Assembly (NCBI GenBank): GCA_902500825.1
Contig: CABVRX010000016.1
Location: forward strand, 1-64,000
Length of the DNA: 64,000 nucleotides
Direction of reading: 5' to 3'
Source of the DNA: an uncultured Nitrospira sp.
GTDB taxonomy: Bacteria; Nitrospirota; Nitrospiria; Nitrospirales; Nitrospiraceae
Position numbers and translations under genes: made by a program. How positions within the stretch are numbered: position 1 is the stretch's first letter; each line of letters starts with the position of its first letter. Below are positions 1-8,878 of this stretch, piece after piece. The notes beneath the pieces were generated by a model. It made no database searches. It was not told the origin of the DNA and worked only from the letters and a program-made list of their open reading frames with translations.

Positions 1-1
1 T

Positions 2-55
2 GCGGCCGGCAACAAGGTCGATTCGTTCCACGTGGCGTTGCAGCTGCAGTACTAA
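2..55 (+). CDS. C-terminus of an upstream protein, probably an outer-membrane beta-barrel (partial)
   Basis: The open frame enters from the left edge and ends at a TAA, giving a 17-residue tail that finishes VALQLQY. Alternating hydrophobic residues and a terminal aromatic are the usual last strand of Gram-negative outer-membrane barrels, where the C-terminal aromatic is read by the BAM machinery. Only the tail is visible, so the family cannot be named. Confidence 0.5.
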   Translation, partial: AAGNKVDSFHVALQLQY

Positions 56-662
56 CTTGGACGGTATAGTCTCAAATTCGCCTCTTGAGATAAGTGGATA
101 TTCAGTGAGAGAGAGTGGTCATTTGCTGGGCTACTGGAGCGGGACTGGACGGGGGAAGATTCAGAGAGATAATAAACGATAACAGTCGGCACATGCTCAC
201 GCCGGTATTGAAGAGGGAGCTTGCCCACCCCCACTTTTTAGCGGGGTTCCCATGTCTTCTAGGGACCCCGCTCCCATCCCCCTAAAAAATCCGCCAGGGC
301 TTTGGAAACAGTCAGCTCCAGGGTCGTGGCCTCTTCCCTTAACCTTTCGGTATATTCCCGGAATCTCTTCAGTGATGTCCGCCTCTGTTCTCAGGATATT
401 TCTGATAGGCCTATGCCGTTTCTTCCACTATGCTGGCAAGTTATAGGAAAAGCGGTTATGGGCTGGGAACGATATAATGGACTGATGGTGACGGAATGGT
501 GCAGGAGCTGCCGTGTTGAGGAAGAACGCATTGCAAGAGTTGCCCCGGCGTTGCATGAGCCGTCGTGACAATTGGGAAATGACGGAAAGAAGACAGAGAA
601 ATTAGCGAGTAGGATGTATCGAGATGAGTATCCCTGAGAAAGGAGAGGGGAGGTGACGCGCT
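56..662. other. Intergenic stretch without a recognisable gene
   Basis: Short overlapping frames on both strands lack ribosome sites and recognisable domains. The only structure is an inverted repeat at 240-272 (stem AGCGGGGTTCCC against GGGACCCCGCT, one bulged base). It lacks a clear T-tract in either direction, so I do not call it a terminator. Confidence 0.4.
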
Positions 663-950
663 GTGAATCTGAAGGGCTTCATACTTGAAGATGGCCAAGG
701 AAGGGAATTCATGATGCTATGTGAGCGCTCCCATATGCGGCTAGGAAAGACCTACGAGCTCCGAGGATGGCAACGGCGGAGACTGGTTCCGCTGCAGTGT
801 ACGGAGAGGGAGCTTCGAAAAGTCGTCGGTGAAGTGCGGGCTACGCTGCATGACTTGTTTAGAAGTCTCCCGAGACTGCTTGAGCATAGCCATGGCGCTT
901 CTTCTGCGCATGCCACTGCTCACAGTCTCCAACGATTTGCTAAGAGGTAG
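663..950 (+). CDS. Small hypothetical protein (95 aa)
   Basis: A GTG-initiated frame follows a very strong purine-rich ribosome site (AAAGGAGAGGGGAGGT ending about 7 bases before the start). The N-terminal half looks like a small beta-rich fold, with an ILEDGQGREF stretch followed by short basic segments; the C-terminal third is helical and rich in His, Ala and Arg. I recognise no family. No partner gene lies close by, and a long reverse-strand frame overlaps it, so the call rests mainly on the ribosome site. Confidence 0.45.
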   Translation: MNLKGFILEDGQGREFMMLCERSHMRLGKTYELRGWQRRRLVPLQCTERELRKVVGEVRATLHDLFRSLPRLLEHSHGASSAHATAHSLQRFAKR

Positions 951-1189
951 CTGTTCTTCAGGGACCGGCGGTTTCCAGAGGCCAAGGGGGTCGTGATTGG
1001 TCTAATCCTCGACCTGTCAACATATTGACGACCTACGACTCCCGATCTGGTGAGATCTATAGGGTACGAGTTTTGTGAGTATTAGGTGTGTCCCCGTAGA
1101 CCTTGGTTGTTGGCGCCCCTGAGAAATCTCCTCGCAGCGCTCCGCTCGCTTGCAGTATGATACGGCTCCGCTGACTGAGAGGCGCAGCC

Positions 1190-1582
1190 GTGTTGAAACA
1201 GCGTATCGACGACGTCACGAAAGCCAACCAGAGATTCTATGATGCCTTTGAGAGTCTCGACATCGCCAAGATGGACGAGATCTGGGCCCATCAAGAATAC
1301 GTCACCTGTATACACCCGGGCTGGACGATTCGTTCCGGATGGCCCGCTGTCCGTGATTCTTGGGTGTTGATCTTCAATAACACCTTTTCGATGAAGTTCG
1401 AGCTGACCGACGTGATGGTCCAAGTGGCAGGTGATATGGCCTGGATCATTTGTGTCGAGAATCTCACCACCCAACAGTCCGACGAACCGCAACAAGCCAA
1501 GGTGCTCGCCACAAACCTCTTTGAGCTCATCGGCGATGAGTGGCTGATGATCCATCACCACGGCTCGCCAGTTATGGGGTGA
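1190..1582 (+). CDS. SnoaL/NTF2-like fold protein (130 aa)
   Basis: The protein has the compact size and order of the NTF2-like/SnoaL superfamily: an N-terminal helix ending in FYDAFESLDIAKMDEIW, then a VTCIHPGW turn and the sheet region, closing with LFELIGDEWLMIHHHGSP. These cone-shaped folds act as small hydrolases, isomerases or binding domains; the substrate cannot be read from sequence. The start is GTG with a GAGAGG site 8 bases upstream. His in CIHPG and the HHH near the end could line the pocket. It stands alone, followed by a second small gene about 110 bases downstream. Confidence 0.75.
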   Translation: MLKQRIDDVTKANQRFYDAFESLDIAKMDEIWAHQEYVTCIHPGWTIRSGWPAVRDSWVLIFNNTFSMKFELTDVMVQVAGDMAWIICVENLTTQQSDEPQQAKVLATNLFELIGDEWLMIHHHGSPVMG

Positions 1583-1691
1583 GGGGGAATGCGGGCGGTC
1601 TCGTAGTCTTCTGTGCTCGCTCAATGCGCACAGGGGAAAATTACACCACCGCCGTTAGGAGAACTGGCAACCTAGTTGAAAGGAGGGTTCC

Positions 1692-1871
1692 ATGCTGCAA
1701 GGAAGCAAGGGAAAAGAACTTGCCGATCCTATGTGGTTAGCCAAGAAAACACTATTGGAGATTAAAGAATACGTTTGTGCAAGGACGGGAGATAAACCGG
1801 GCTCAGTAAAAGGATGGGTTCTCGATTGGGAACGCGGAAAACAGGGAAGATGGGACCCAACAATCAAGTAG
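1692..1871 (+). CDS. Small hypothetical protein (59 aa)
   Basis: ATG preceded by a clear AAAGGAGG ribosome site about 6 bases upstream, then 59 codons and TAG. The product is basic and tryptophan-rich (a helical MWLAKKTLLEIKEYVCA part, then a GWVLDWERGKQGRWDP tail). The reading frame is visibly richer in A/T than its neighbours, which suggests recent arrival or weak constraint. No family recognised. It may be a short DNA- or protein-binding peptide, but nothing in the sequence proves a function. Confidence 0.5.
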   Translation: MLQGSKGKELADPMWLAKKTLLEIKEYVCARTGDKPGSVKGWVLDWERGKQGRWDPTIK

Positions 1872-1922
1872 TCGAAGCACTACCAGCCAGTCATTGGCAA
1901 CTCAAGATCTCCTAGCTAGACC

Positions 1923-2201
1923 CATGCCCTCCACAGTACGTCGGGCAATGCTCGATGATCTCGATCGACTCGTTCCGCTGTTTGATGTATACCGCCGGTT
2001 CTATGCCTGAATCCACGCGAAGAGGGGTCGGCACGTTGTTGCTTGCGCCAGCTGTCGAAACGGCCCGTGCCTCTAGCGCGGTTCGGTTGGAATTGGCGAC
2101 GGCAATTACGAATCAACCGGCTCAGAGATTCTCCATACGCATGGAGATAGCAGCGGGATGAATTCTACCTATATGAGTATGAGCTATCACTGGAGGCGTG
2201 A
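1923..2201 (+). pseudogene. Eroded GNAT-family N-acetyltransferase remnant
   Basis: Three pieces of one acetyltransferase lie in order but not in one frame. The N-terminus (from ATG 1923, TVRRAMLDDLDRLVPLFDVY) ends in TGA at about 2013. The acetyl-CoA-binding end follows in another frame (RRGVGTLLLAPAVETARA, then RLELATAITNQPAQR). The last strand (DEFYLYEYELSLEA) returns to the first frame and ends at TGA 2201. The middle of the domain, roughly 70 residues, is missing. GNAT proteins of this type are about 150 aa with the motif R-x-x-G-x-G/A; here at least one deletion and two frame changes make it non-functional. Confidence 0.75.
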
Positions 2202-2220
2202 CAGGGGCTTGGTCTGAGCG

Positions 2221-2457
2221 TCAAAGCTTCGGTGCTGGGGCAGGCGCTTCATCCATCCGGATGGTTTTCATCCATTCGGCGGCGATGGTATCGCGTTCCT
2301 CCATCGTCATGCCGGCATAGGTGTGGAACATCCGAGCGCCACGGCGACGGCGCCACGTGAGAAAGTTGAGGAAATGGTCTTTGCAGATAGAGCGCGTGCC
2401 GGCCGGAGCATACGGTTTCTCCAGACAGTTGGGTGCGCAGCAGGTACTATCCAACAT
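2221..2457 (-). CDS. Small cysteine-containing hypothetical protein (78 aa)
   Basis: The start has a good ribosome site (TAGGAGA about 7 bases upstream on the minus strand). The N-terminus carries CC-x3-C and a further Cys followed by His (SICKDHF), spaced like a small zinc-binding knuckle. The middle is strongly basic (TWRRRRGAR), and the tail is an Ala/Pro run. No family recognised. It is divergent from phoD, with about 110 bases between them. Role unknown; nucleic-acid or metal binding is only a guess. Confidence 0.65.
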   Translation of the reverse strand: MLDSTCCAPNCLEKPYAPAGTRSICKDHFLNFLTWRRRRGARMFHTYAGMTMEERDTIAAEWMKTIRMDEAPAPAPKL

Positions 2458-2569
2458 CTCGGGTCTCCTACAGACCTATTCAGTATGCCGGTCTACTGTG
2501 CCGATTTTCAAGCCCGCGTCTTGCTTGGCTGCTTGACCCCCAATAGCGTCATAGGGTAGGACTGTCCGG

Positions 2570-4042
2570 ATGCACGCATTTCTTTTGCTGGCCGGTATGT
2601 TAGCCCTTGGCTCCTCTTGCTTCGGCTGTATTGCAAATGAGAGCGTTCGATCCAGCAGTTCATTTGAGGGAAAGCCCTTCATGATCTCGGATGTCTTGCC
2701 GCAAGGTGTTGCGGTCGGCGAGGTCACTGCGCAAAGCGCATTGCTGTGGCTGCGTACCGACGGACCGGCTTCGGTTCAGGTTGAGTGGGCCACGATCTCA
2801 CGATGGGAACGAGCCTCGAAACTTGCCGCAATCGTGAATCCGGTGTCGAGAACGGCATCGATCACAACGACCGCGGAAACGGATTATACCCTCATTATCC
2901 CACTGGAAGGTCTGGGGCCTGCAACGCGCTATCGGTATCATGTCCTGGTCGGTTCTGCAGAGCAGACCGCAAGGCGGCGCTCTGCAAGCCTTGCGGCTAT
3001 GGGTGAATTTACTACTCTGCCGGATGATGTGACTTCCGCCATGGTGACATTTGCCTGGAGCGGAGATCTCGGTGGTCAGAAGCGCTGTCGCCAAGGTCCG
3101 GGCGGCTATCCGATCTTCGACAGCATCCGCCGACAACATCCTGACTTCTTTCTGTTTCTCGGCGATACGATTTATGGCGACGATATCTGCCCCTCTCCGC
3201 CGAACGAGCCTGGCGCCGACTTCAAAGCGACGACGCTGCAAACCTATCGGGTGCGTCATCGTTATCAACGCGGGGCGGAGGCTCTGCGTCGATTTTTGGA
3301 GACCACGCCGGTTTATGTGGCGTGGGATGATCATGAAGTAAGGAATAATTTTTCCGGCCCGTATGATGAACAGATGCCGGCAGCCAGGCAGGCATTGCGG
3401 GAGTACTGGCCCATCGCTTCTCCACCACACGATCCGCGTCGTCTCTATCGGCGTATACGGTATGGTGCCGACCTCGAACTCTTTATTCTGGATACCAGGC
3501 AATATCGGAGTCGCAATGCCGATCCGGATGGTCCTGCCAAGACCATGCTCGGAGCGACACAATTGGCATGGTTGCTCGATGGGCTGCGTACTTCAACTGC
3601 GACCTGGAAAGTGATCGCGACTTCGGTCCCGCTTTCGATTCCAAAGGGTGGTGACGTCAATATGCCAGGCTACGATGGCTGGGCGGGAGGACCGGACGGT
3701 ACCGGCTTTGAACGGGAACGGCGGGTGATCGTCGATGTAATTTTGGATCACAAGCTGAGGAACGTGGTGTTTCTTGCAGGCGATGTGCATTTCGTGCAAG
3801 CCAACGCCTATGATCCTGATCAAAACGGCGTGATTGATTTTCACGAATATATTGTTGGGCCGCTGTCTGCGCGCCATGGGGTGCTCACGGCGTGGGATGA
3901 GGGATTGCATCCAACGCGGCTCTTTAACGAGTCGGGGTTCGACAATTTCGGACTTGTTCGCGTCACCAAGGATGAGTTCGCCATCGCAGTGGTGGACGAG
4001 GCGGGCAATAAGCGATTTTCTCACGTTGTGCGGGCTCAGTAG
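2570..4042 (+). CDS. PhoD-like alkaline phosphatase D family protein (490 aa)
   Basis: Metallophosphatase of the PhoD family, which releases phosphate from phosphodiesters or monoesters outside the cytoplasm. A hydrophobic export signal with two cysteines (LGSSCFGC) suggests a lipoprotein or Sec signal. An N-terminal fibronectin-like PhoD_N domain (about 45-145) is followed by the catalytic domain with FLFLGDTIYGDD, YVAWDDHEVRNNF, LFILDTRQYRS and VVFLAGDVHFV, which hold the metal-binding Asp, Asn and His residues. Length is normal for the family. It is monocistronic or paired with the following 160-aa gene (about 107 bases away). Phosphate scavenging is the likely role; no Pho box was identified. 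Confidence 0.9.
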   Translation: MHAFLLLAGMLALGSSCFGCIANESVRSSSSFEGKPFMISDVLPQGVAVGEVTAQSALLWLRTDGPASVQVEWATISRWERASKLAAIVNPVSRTASITTTAETDYTLIIPLEGLGPATRYRYHVLVGSAEQTARRRSASLAAMGEFTTLPDDVTSAMVTFAWSGDLGGQKRCRQGPGGYPIFDSIRRQHPDFFLFLGDTIYGDDICPSPPNEPGADFKATTLQTYRVRHRYQRGAEALRRFLETTPVYVAWDDHEVRNNFSGPYDEQMPAARQALREYWPIASPPHDPRRLYRRIRYGADLELFILDTRQYRSRNADPDGPAKTMLGATQLAWLLDGLRTSTATWKVIATSVPLSIPKGGDVNMPGYDGWAGGPDGTGFERERRVIVDVILDHKLRNVVFLAGDVHFVQANAYDPDQNGVIDFHEYIVGPLSARHGVLTAWDEGLHPTRLFNESGFDNFGLVRVTKDEFAIAVVDEAGNKRFSHVVRAQ

Positions 4043-4149
4043 AGGTCGGGCACGTTCGTGCCCCTTGCAATTCCCGCAGATGGCCGGTTACCGTACGACT
4101 CCCGAGGTCATTGCGCAGTTCACTTCAACGATATCAAGGAGCACACGTC

Positions 4150-4632
4150 ATGTCAGGATTGATGTCCGCCGATGATATTTTCTCGAAAGCGGAAGCGGCG
4201 GCCGTAGCGGCGACCGGGCCGGATGAAAAGGCCCTCCAAATCGATTATGACGCATTGAGAGAACAGTTTCGCAAAGCGTTGAGCGATCGAAAAGTGGCGC
4301 TTTGCCACGTCAATAAGTTTTTACCGGAAGGGTATGAGGATCAAGGTCGGTTCAATCTGATGCTGCTGACGGCGGGTAATGTCGTGTTCGATATCGTCAT
4401 CGGCGATTCCTATTTCCGGTACGATGTGGTGTCGGTCGGTCAATTGGATAAGGTGCAGCTGATCGACGCGATGTGGGATAACCGAGAAAAGCGTCGAGAA
4501 GAGCCGTTCTTAAGCCTGCGCCTCATGCACGGCGAGGAAGCACACTTGCTCCTGGCATTAGACGACGAAGAACGGGCCAGTCTCTTGAAATTTGCCTCGG
4601 CGGTCACAGCGGCACGAAACCCGGAGCGCTGA
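4150..4632 (+). CDS. Conserved-type hypothetical protein (160 aa)
   Basis: The start at ATG 4150 is chosen because AAGGAG lies 8 bases upstream; an in-frame ATG 39 bases earlier has none. The protein is soluble, acidic and without signal or membrane segment. It has an N-terminal helix rich in Ala/Glu, a central beta-rich part (FNLMLLTAGNVVFDIVIGDSYFRYD) and a C-terminal helix. It looks like a small alpha/beta adaptor domain, but I recognise no family. Convergent with the next gene. Confidence 0.7.
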   Translation: MSGLMSADDIFSKAEAAAVAATGPDEKALQIDYDALREQFRKALSDRKVALCHVNKFLPEGYEDQGRFNLMLLTAGNVVFDIVIGDSYFRYDVVSVGQLDKVQLIDAMWDNREKRREEPFLSLRLMHGEEAHLLLALDDEERASLLKFASAVTAARNPER

Positions 4633-4690
4633 GCGTACACCGAAGTTGCAACCAGTCGACACTGTCTGCTTCGAACATTGCGGGGCTGTA

Positions 4691-5314
4691 TCAATCCGCC
4701 TCATTCCATTTCTCACAGGGGCTCAGGCGGTCGGTGGAGGTATCTCGCCAGATCAGGCACAGTTTCGTTTCGTGAGGCTTGCCAGAAGCGTCAACGTACG
4801 ACACGATTCCAAGTATCACAATGAACCAATCCTTGCGCTCCAAGTGCATGCCTTGCACGTCGGTGAGCGGAGCTATCAAAGAAACGGTCTGAGATGCGAC
4901 AGATCCCGAACCGATTTCCCTTATGGCTTCGGCATCGGCCGTCAGTTGCAGGGGCATGTCCCAATCCGGGAATGTGTTGGCGGTCCAGACTGTCATCACG
5001 AGACGGGTTTTTGTCGTCAGTGCAGGGGAGTCCCCCGTATTTTTGAGGAGCACCGTTGCGGTCGGGATGTTGTGTTGGACGAGGGGGCCGACGATCGTTG
5101 CTTCCTGAACTTCCACTCTCGCGCGGTCAGCAGTTTGATAGGTCTTCTCTTGCATCGACACAATGATGGAGACCGCGACAAGAACGAGTGCAAAGCACGC
5201 GACCAAACCGCTCAATAGATACCTGCGCTTTTTCAGGGCGCCTTGCAAGCTCGATGGCTCGAAAGGCGTCTCGTGCTGTTTGGCGCTGGAATCCGGCCTA
5301 CAAGGTTTTGTCAT
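4691..5314 (-). CDS. Single-pass membrane protein of unknown function (207 aa)
   Basis: A cytoplasmic N-terminus of about 30 residues with a KKRR stop-transfer patch is followed by one transmembrane helix (LLSGLVACFALVLVAVSIIV, about 33-53). An extracytoplasmic domain of about 150 residues follows; it starts with a Tyr/Arg-rich helix and continues as a beta-sandwich-like region (VLLKNTGDSPALTTKTRLVM), close in look to DUF-type domains on bacterial inner membranes. No catalytic motif is evident. It lies downstream of the PD40 protein gene on the same strand and could share its transcript. Confidence 0.75.
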   Translation of the reverse strand: MTKPCRPDSSAKQHETPFEPSSLQGALKKRRYLLSGLVACFALVLVAVSIIVSMQEKTYQTADRARVEVQEATIVGPLVQHNIPTATVLLKNTGDSPALTTKTRLVMTVWTANTFPDWDMPLQLTADAEAIREIGSGSVASQTVSLIAPLTDVQGMHLERKDWFIVILGIVSYVDASGKPHETKLCLIWRDTSTDRLSPCEKWNEAD

Positions 5315-5371
5315 TCATTGGTTGAAGATGTCTCAGGTCTGTGAACTCCCTTTCTTGTACGGGACAGTCAA

Positions 5372-6439
5372 TCATTTTGTATCGCTCGGCATTCCTGCGC
5401 TGTTGACGAGCAAATTGGGTGGCGGCCCGATCGGCTCAAAATTCTTCAGCAACGGGACATTGTCTTTCTGAACCCACATCATGTCGTGATTATACGAATC
5501 ACGAGGGCCCAAACTACCCGTGAACGTCTTGCCGTCGGGGGTAAAGGTCCAGCACATATCTTCGCCGGCCGTGTTGATCGTATCGCCGAGGTTCAATGGC
5601 TCTTGCCATTCGCCCTTTGGATTCTGGTAGGCAATCCACATATCATGTCCTCCTCGCGAGCCCATGTCCGGACGTGTACTGGTAATAATGAGGCTCTTCC
5701 CATCCTTCGATAGGCCGGTCCAGTGCATATGGTCACGGTAGGGCGAATTGATGCGTGATCCTAGGCTCTCAGGTTTTTGCCAGACGCCATCCTTCTTCTC
5801 GACTTTCCAGATGTCGCTGTCTTGGGTGACCCCCGGCTGTTGATAATTGAAGTAAATAAGGCTGTCGGAGGCGATAATCGGACAGTGCTCCTCGCCGGTC
5901 GGCGTATTGATGTGCGGGAGTTCCGGGACATCGTTCCAGTTTCTGGCCGGTTGCCAGACGCCGTTAATTTTCTGTGTGACATAGAGGTCGCCGGTGGAGA
6001 GATTCCCCGGTTCGTATCTTGTGAAATACATGACATTGCCGTCGTCCGAGAGACTCGGCTCCAGCTCCCATGCGGACGTATTGATGTTCGGTCCGACAGT
6101 CGGATCAATGCCCGGCCCCAAATGAATCGGGGTTTGCCACGTACCGTTCACATTGTGCGTCATCCAGATATCGAAGTTGTAGGGAACCCCAGACGACGGG
6201 ATGCTGCCTTGGCGCCCGGAGACGAAGATGGCCGTTTTTCCGTCTGCGCTGTAGGTCATCTCGATCTCTGAGTCTGATGAGTTAATGGGCTCACCCATGC
6301 TCTTCGAGAGCGAAGAACTCATATGCGCGTGTCCGCTATGCGGCATCTCCATGCCTGACATCGCATACGTCAAAGCAGGAGTCAGAAAAAGTGTGAGCAC
6401 GGCCATACAGTGATGAGGAAGTAATTTGTGCGAATTCAT
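5372..6439 (-). CDS. Exported PD40/TolB-like beta-propeller protein (355 aa)
   Basis: The start at 6439 is chosen for the GGAGG site 5 bases upstream; a longer frame begins at 6490 without one. A signal peptide (to about residue 28, ending LTYAMS) leads a His/Met-rich linker (GMEMPHSGHAHM) that could bind metal. At least four PD40 blades follow, each with the hallmark of a date/display strand and an SxDGxxxxF turn, such as MTYSADGKTAIFVSG, SLSDDGNVMYFTRY and GLSKDGKSLIITSTR. PD40 proteins are periplasmic binding or scaffold propellers. Ligand unknown. It follows a methyltransferase gene by 47 bases. Confidence 0.85.
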   Translation of the reverse strand: MNSHKLLPHHCMAVLTLFLTPALTYAMSGMEMPHSGHAHMSSSLSKSMGEPINSSDSEIEMTYSADGKTAIFVSGRQGSIPSSGVPYNFDIWMTHNVNGTWQTPIHLGPGIDPTVGPNINTSAWELEPSLSDDGNVMYFTRYEPGNLSTGDLYVTQKINGVWQPARNWNDVPELPHINTPTGEEHCPIIASDSLIYFNYQQPGVTQDSDIWKVEKKDGVWQKPESLGSRINSPYRDHMHWTGLSKDGKSLIITSTRPDMGSRGGHDMWIAYQNPKGEWQEPLNLGDTINTAGEDMCWTFTPDGKTFTGSLGPRDSYNHDMMWVQKDNVPLLKNFEPIGPPPNLLVNSAGMPSDTK

Positions 6440-6486
6440 AACAACCTCCGTGTTTCGCTCCTGAGCGCCAGTTGTGTAGATCCCGA

Positions 6487-7302
6487 TCATTCCTTCGCCC
6501 GTGCCGTGACCACAATCGCCTGCATCGTTGAGCGGTATGGGTTTTCTCCACCAGTCTGGGCTAAAGCTGTCGCCACTGCATCGACGATTGGTCCAGACGA
6601 ACCGCCGCGTTCTTGAATTTCAGCGAGGACCGGCGCGCCTTCGATCAGTCCAATTGCCAGCGACCTTGCCGTGCTGCTAGAGCACTCTTTCTGGACGGCC
6701 TGGATCTCGATGCGATCAAATCCGTTCACTGTCAACAAAGTGCGTAAGACGTCGACGTTGTAAAAACTACACGGCGCTTTGAAAAACTGCGGTGGATTCT
6801 CCGGGAAAAATCCTCCAACAGTCTCATGCGCAATGATACCCCAGGGGTTATTTTCAATCCGATCCCACACGCTGAAGGCGAGCAAGCCACCTGTGACGAG
6901 GACACGGCGCATTTCGCGAAAGGCGCGTTCTTTATCCGGCACAAACATCAGTCCGAACTGACAGACAGCGACGTTAAACGAGCCACCGGGAAACGGTAGA
7001 TTCGCGATATCCGCCTGTCGCCAGATGACTCCCTCCAAGGAGTTTAGTTTCCTTTGCGCGTAGTCGAGCATGCCTGGATTGATATCGGTTACTGTAAGGG
7101 CCACAGGTGGCTTCAGGCGAGCACGCAGCTGCCGAGTGACAATGCCGGTCCCGCAGGCCATTTCGAGAACGGAGCCTTCCTTGCAGTGGGCAGCTATACG
7201 ATGTGCAAGATCGATCGCATAAGGCTCAAACAAGGTCGACCCGAGGTGCCGTTCATATAGGTCGCAAATCGGAGCGTAATCATGTTCAAGAAAATTACTC
7301 AT
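6487..7302 (-). CDS. Class I SAM-dependent methyltransferase (271 aa)
   Basis: ATG at 7302 has an AAAGG site about 7 bases upstream; a TTG directly before it is less likely. Motif I is VLEMACGTGIVTRQL (SAM-binding glycine-rich loop), followed by TVTDINPGML (acidic end of strand 2), QADIANLPFPGGSFNV (motif II) and RVLVTGGLLAF (motif III). This is the Methyltransf_11/UbiE-like type that methylates small molecules; substrate unknown. The gene lies just upstream of the PD40 gene and 12 bases after the MBL remnant, so the original context may have been disrupted. Confidence 0.85.
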   Translation of the reverse strand: MSNFLEHDYAPICDLYERHLGSTLFEPYAIDLAHRIAAHCKEGSVLEMACGTGIVTRQLRARLKPPVALTVTDINPGMLDYAQRKLNSLEGVIWRQADIANLPFPGGSFNVAVCQFGLMFVPDKERAFREMRRVLVTGGLLAFSVWDRIENNPWGIIAHETVGGFFPENPPQFFKAPCSFYNVDVLRTLLTVNGFDRIEIQAVQKECSSSTARSLAIGLIEGAPVLAEIQERGGSSGPIVDAVATALAQTGGENPYRSTMQAIVVTARAKE

Positions 7303-7313
7303 CAAAAAACCTT

Positions 7314-7697
7314 TCAGAAGTTGTAAGATTCGCCGTCCTCAGGGACCAACACGCGCGAGGTCATACCCTGTTCGAGAAGAAACGCTCGCAGGTCTTTTCG
7401 TGACAGCGTGGCGTGGTTTACTGCCTCCATGTGGCTAGTGATAATGGTTGCTGAAGGAGCGGCCTTATATACCTCGTACACATCCTTCTTCCCCATAATG
7501 ATCGGCTCATTATGAAGAACTCTGGCGTCGCCGCTATTGAGAACAATGACATCAGGTTTGTACTGCTCCAGGTTCTGTTCGACACCCTTAATGGGGGTCG
7601 GATGCCTCCCGTCAGTACCGTATAGTGCGAGTCTTTGCAGCTCAAAGTGGTTCTCGTGAGGCCTATAGACACTATACTTGCCATGCGTGAGATTCAA
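7314..7697 (-). pseudogene. C-terminal remnant of an MBL-fold metallohydrolase
   Basis: The last 85 residues match the C-terminal third of metallo-beta-lactamase-fold hydrolases: a VEQNLEQYKPDVIVLNSGDA strand, PIIMGKKDV, then SHMEAVNHATLSRKDLRAF and a VLVPEDGES ending. The first 35 residues do not resemble the family, and the metal-binding HxHxDH motif and N-terminal sheet are absent. It is therefore a 5'-truncated copy that cannot be catalytic; the missing two thirds are not found upstream. Confidence 0.6.
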
Positions 7698-8437
7698 GAG
7701 AGCGTCACATCAAGAAGTATTGGGGTTGGTTCACTGACAGAACGGCTGGCCTGGCGTGATCAAAGGCGGGGCTTCACTACCGCAGAACGTGCAGGTGGGC
7801 CTGCAGCTCAACATGACACAAAGATCCAAGGGTACTCGTCTGAACCTCGTCGGACAAAATATGCGATGCACGGTGGCCTGCTTGTCAGGGTGCTGAAAGG
7901 TTCTCCAGTTGTGGTTAGTGTTGGTCTTTAGAGGAACCCCGTCGAAGCTTCTTGCGGAGGAGGGCGAACGATTTCGTGAGAGAACTGTAAGCACGAAGCG
8001 AACCTGAGTGACCTTTAGATACCATCAGATTACCAGGGAGTACTTGTAGGGACTTTTCTCTCGTTGAAAACCGGCTCACGTCGATCCACGCTTCGCATCC
8101 GATCGAGATTGCTTCCGCCTTGAGTGAGCGGGAGAGCTGCTGCTCGTTGGAATAATTGAGGAGGAAAGCCATCTCGTCCTTCGTGAATCTCGGCCCACCG
8201 CGATTCTTTCCTATTTCTGTTGAGCAAGGAGAATGCCACACGAATGATTGAACAGAGTGGAGCAAGTTTTTTGCTTATCGCTTTGATTTTGAAGGGCAGC
8301 GGTTCCTCCAGTGGACCTCATAAAGATCGAGGTCCTGTATCCGGAAGGATGCAGAGATGTATCTCAACGTGCGCGGAGGTACTCCGGAGGTAATCAATGG
8401 AGAATCGATCAGCCTGCGCAGGAGGAGGGGAGAGGGA
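7698..8437. other. Non-coding or decayed stretch between truncated MBL gene and haemoglobin gene
   Basis: Frames of 70-116 codons exist on both strands, but none has a recognisable domain or a convincing ribosome site. The one at 7915-8265 (minus) has a plausible helical middle (FTKDEMAFLLNYSNEQQLSR) that may be debris of a lost gene. The composition and the neighbouring remnant suggest decayed accessory DNA. Confidence 0.4.
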
Positions 8438-8857
8438 CTAGCACTCTCCTGCGTTTACTTCTCTGACTCGTTCCGCCGGGATGCTGAGCGCGGCTAAGAG
8501 GTAGTCTTTGAATTGAGTGCTATACGGTTGATCGGCGATGGCTCGTTGCATGCACAGCAGCCAGGCATCGCGCTCTTCGTACCCAATGGGAAACTGTTTG
8601 TGAAAGCCCGGAATGCTGATCGGTCCATAGTGCTGCTGAAATAGCTTGGGGCCTCCCAGCCAGCCGCACAGGAAATACGTCAACTTCTTGCGTGATTCGG
8701 TTAGATCTGAGGGATGCATGCTTCTGATGATTTCAGCCTCAGGCAGCGTGTCCATGTTGATGTAAAATTCGTCTACCAAGCGAGTGATTCCCATAAGTTC
8801 ACCCGCTTCTTGATACGGAGTGGTTTGCACGCTGTCTTCCTGTTCACCAACGGACAT
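8438..8857 (-). CDS. Group II truncated haemoglobin (139 aa)
   Basis: A 2-over-2 haem globin. The B-helix Tyr lies in LVDEFYINMDTLPEA, the DLTESRKKLTYFLCGWLGGP stretch is typical of group II, and the F-helix proximal His region is FHKQFPIG, followed by the Trp of the G helix (ERDAWLLCMQRA). Group II globins bind O2 and detoxify NO or peroxide, and are cytoplasmic. The gene is the last of a minus-strand block, 21 bases after ygfZ, whose product helps Fe-S enzymes; co-transcription with ThiC (an Fe-S enzyme) upstream would fit protection against oxygen or NO (inference). Confidence 0.88.
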   Translation of the reverse strand: MSVGEQEDSVQTTPYQEAGELMGITRLVDEFYINMDTLPEAEIIRSMHPSDLTESRKKLTYFLCGWLGGPKLFQQHYGPISIPGFHKQFPIGYEERDAWLLCMQRAIADQPYSTQFKDYLLAALSIPAERVREVNAGEC

Positions 8858-8878
8858 ATGTCTTCGTGGAGCCTGATA

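Noticed and set aside
240-272. Inverted repeat as a terminator
   Set aside because: Good stem but no T-tract after it in either direction.
2798-3562. 254-codon minus-strand frame opposite phoD
   Set aside because: Shadow of a G+C-rich coding region; no ribosome site, no domain, and phoD is clearly real on the plus strand.
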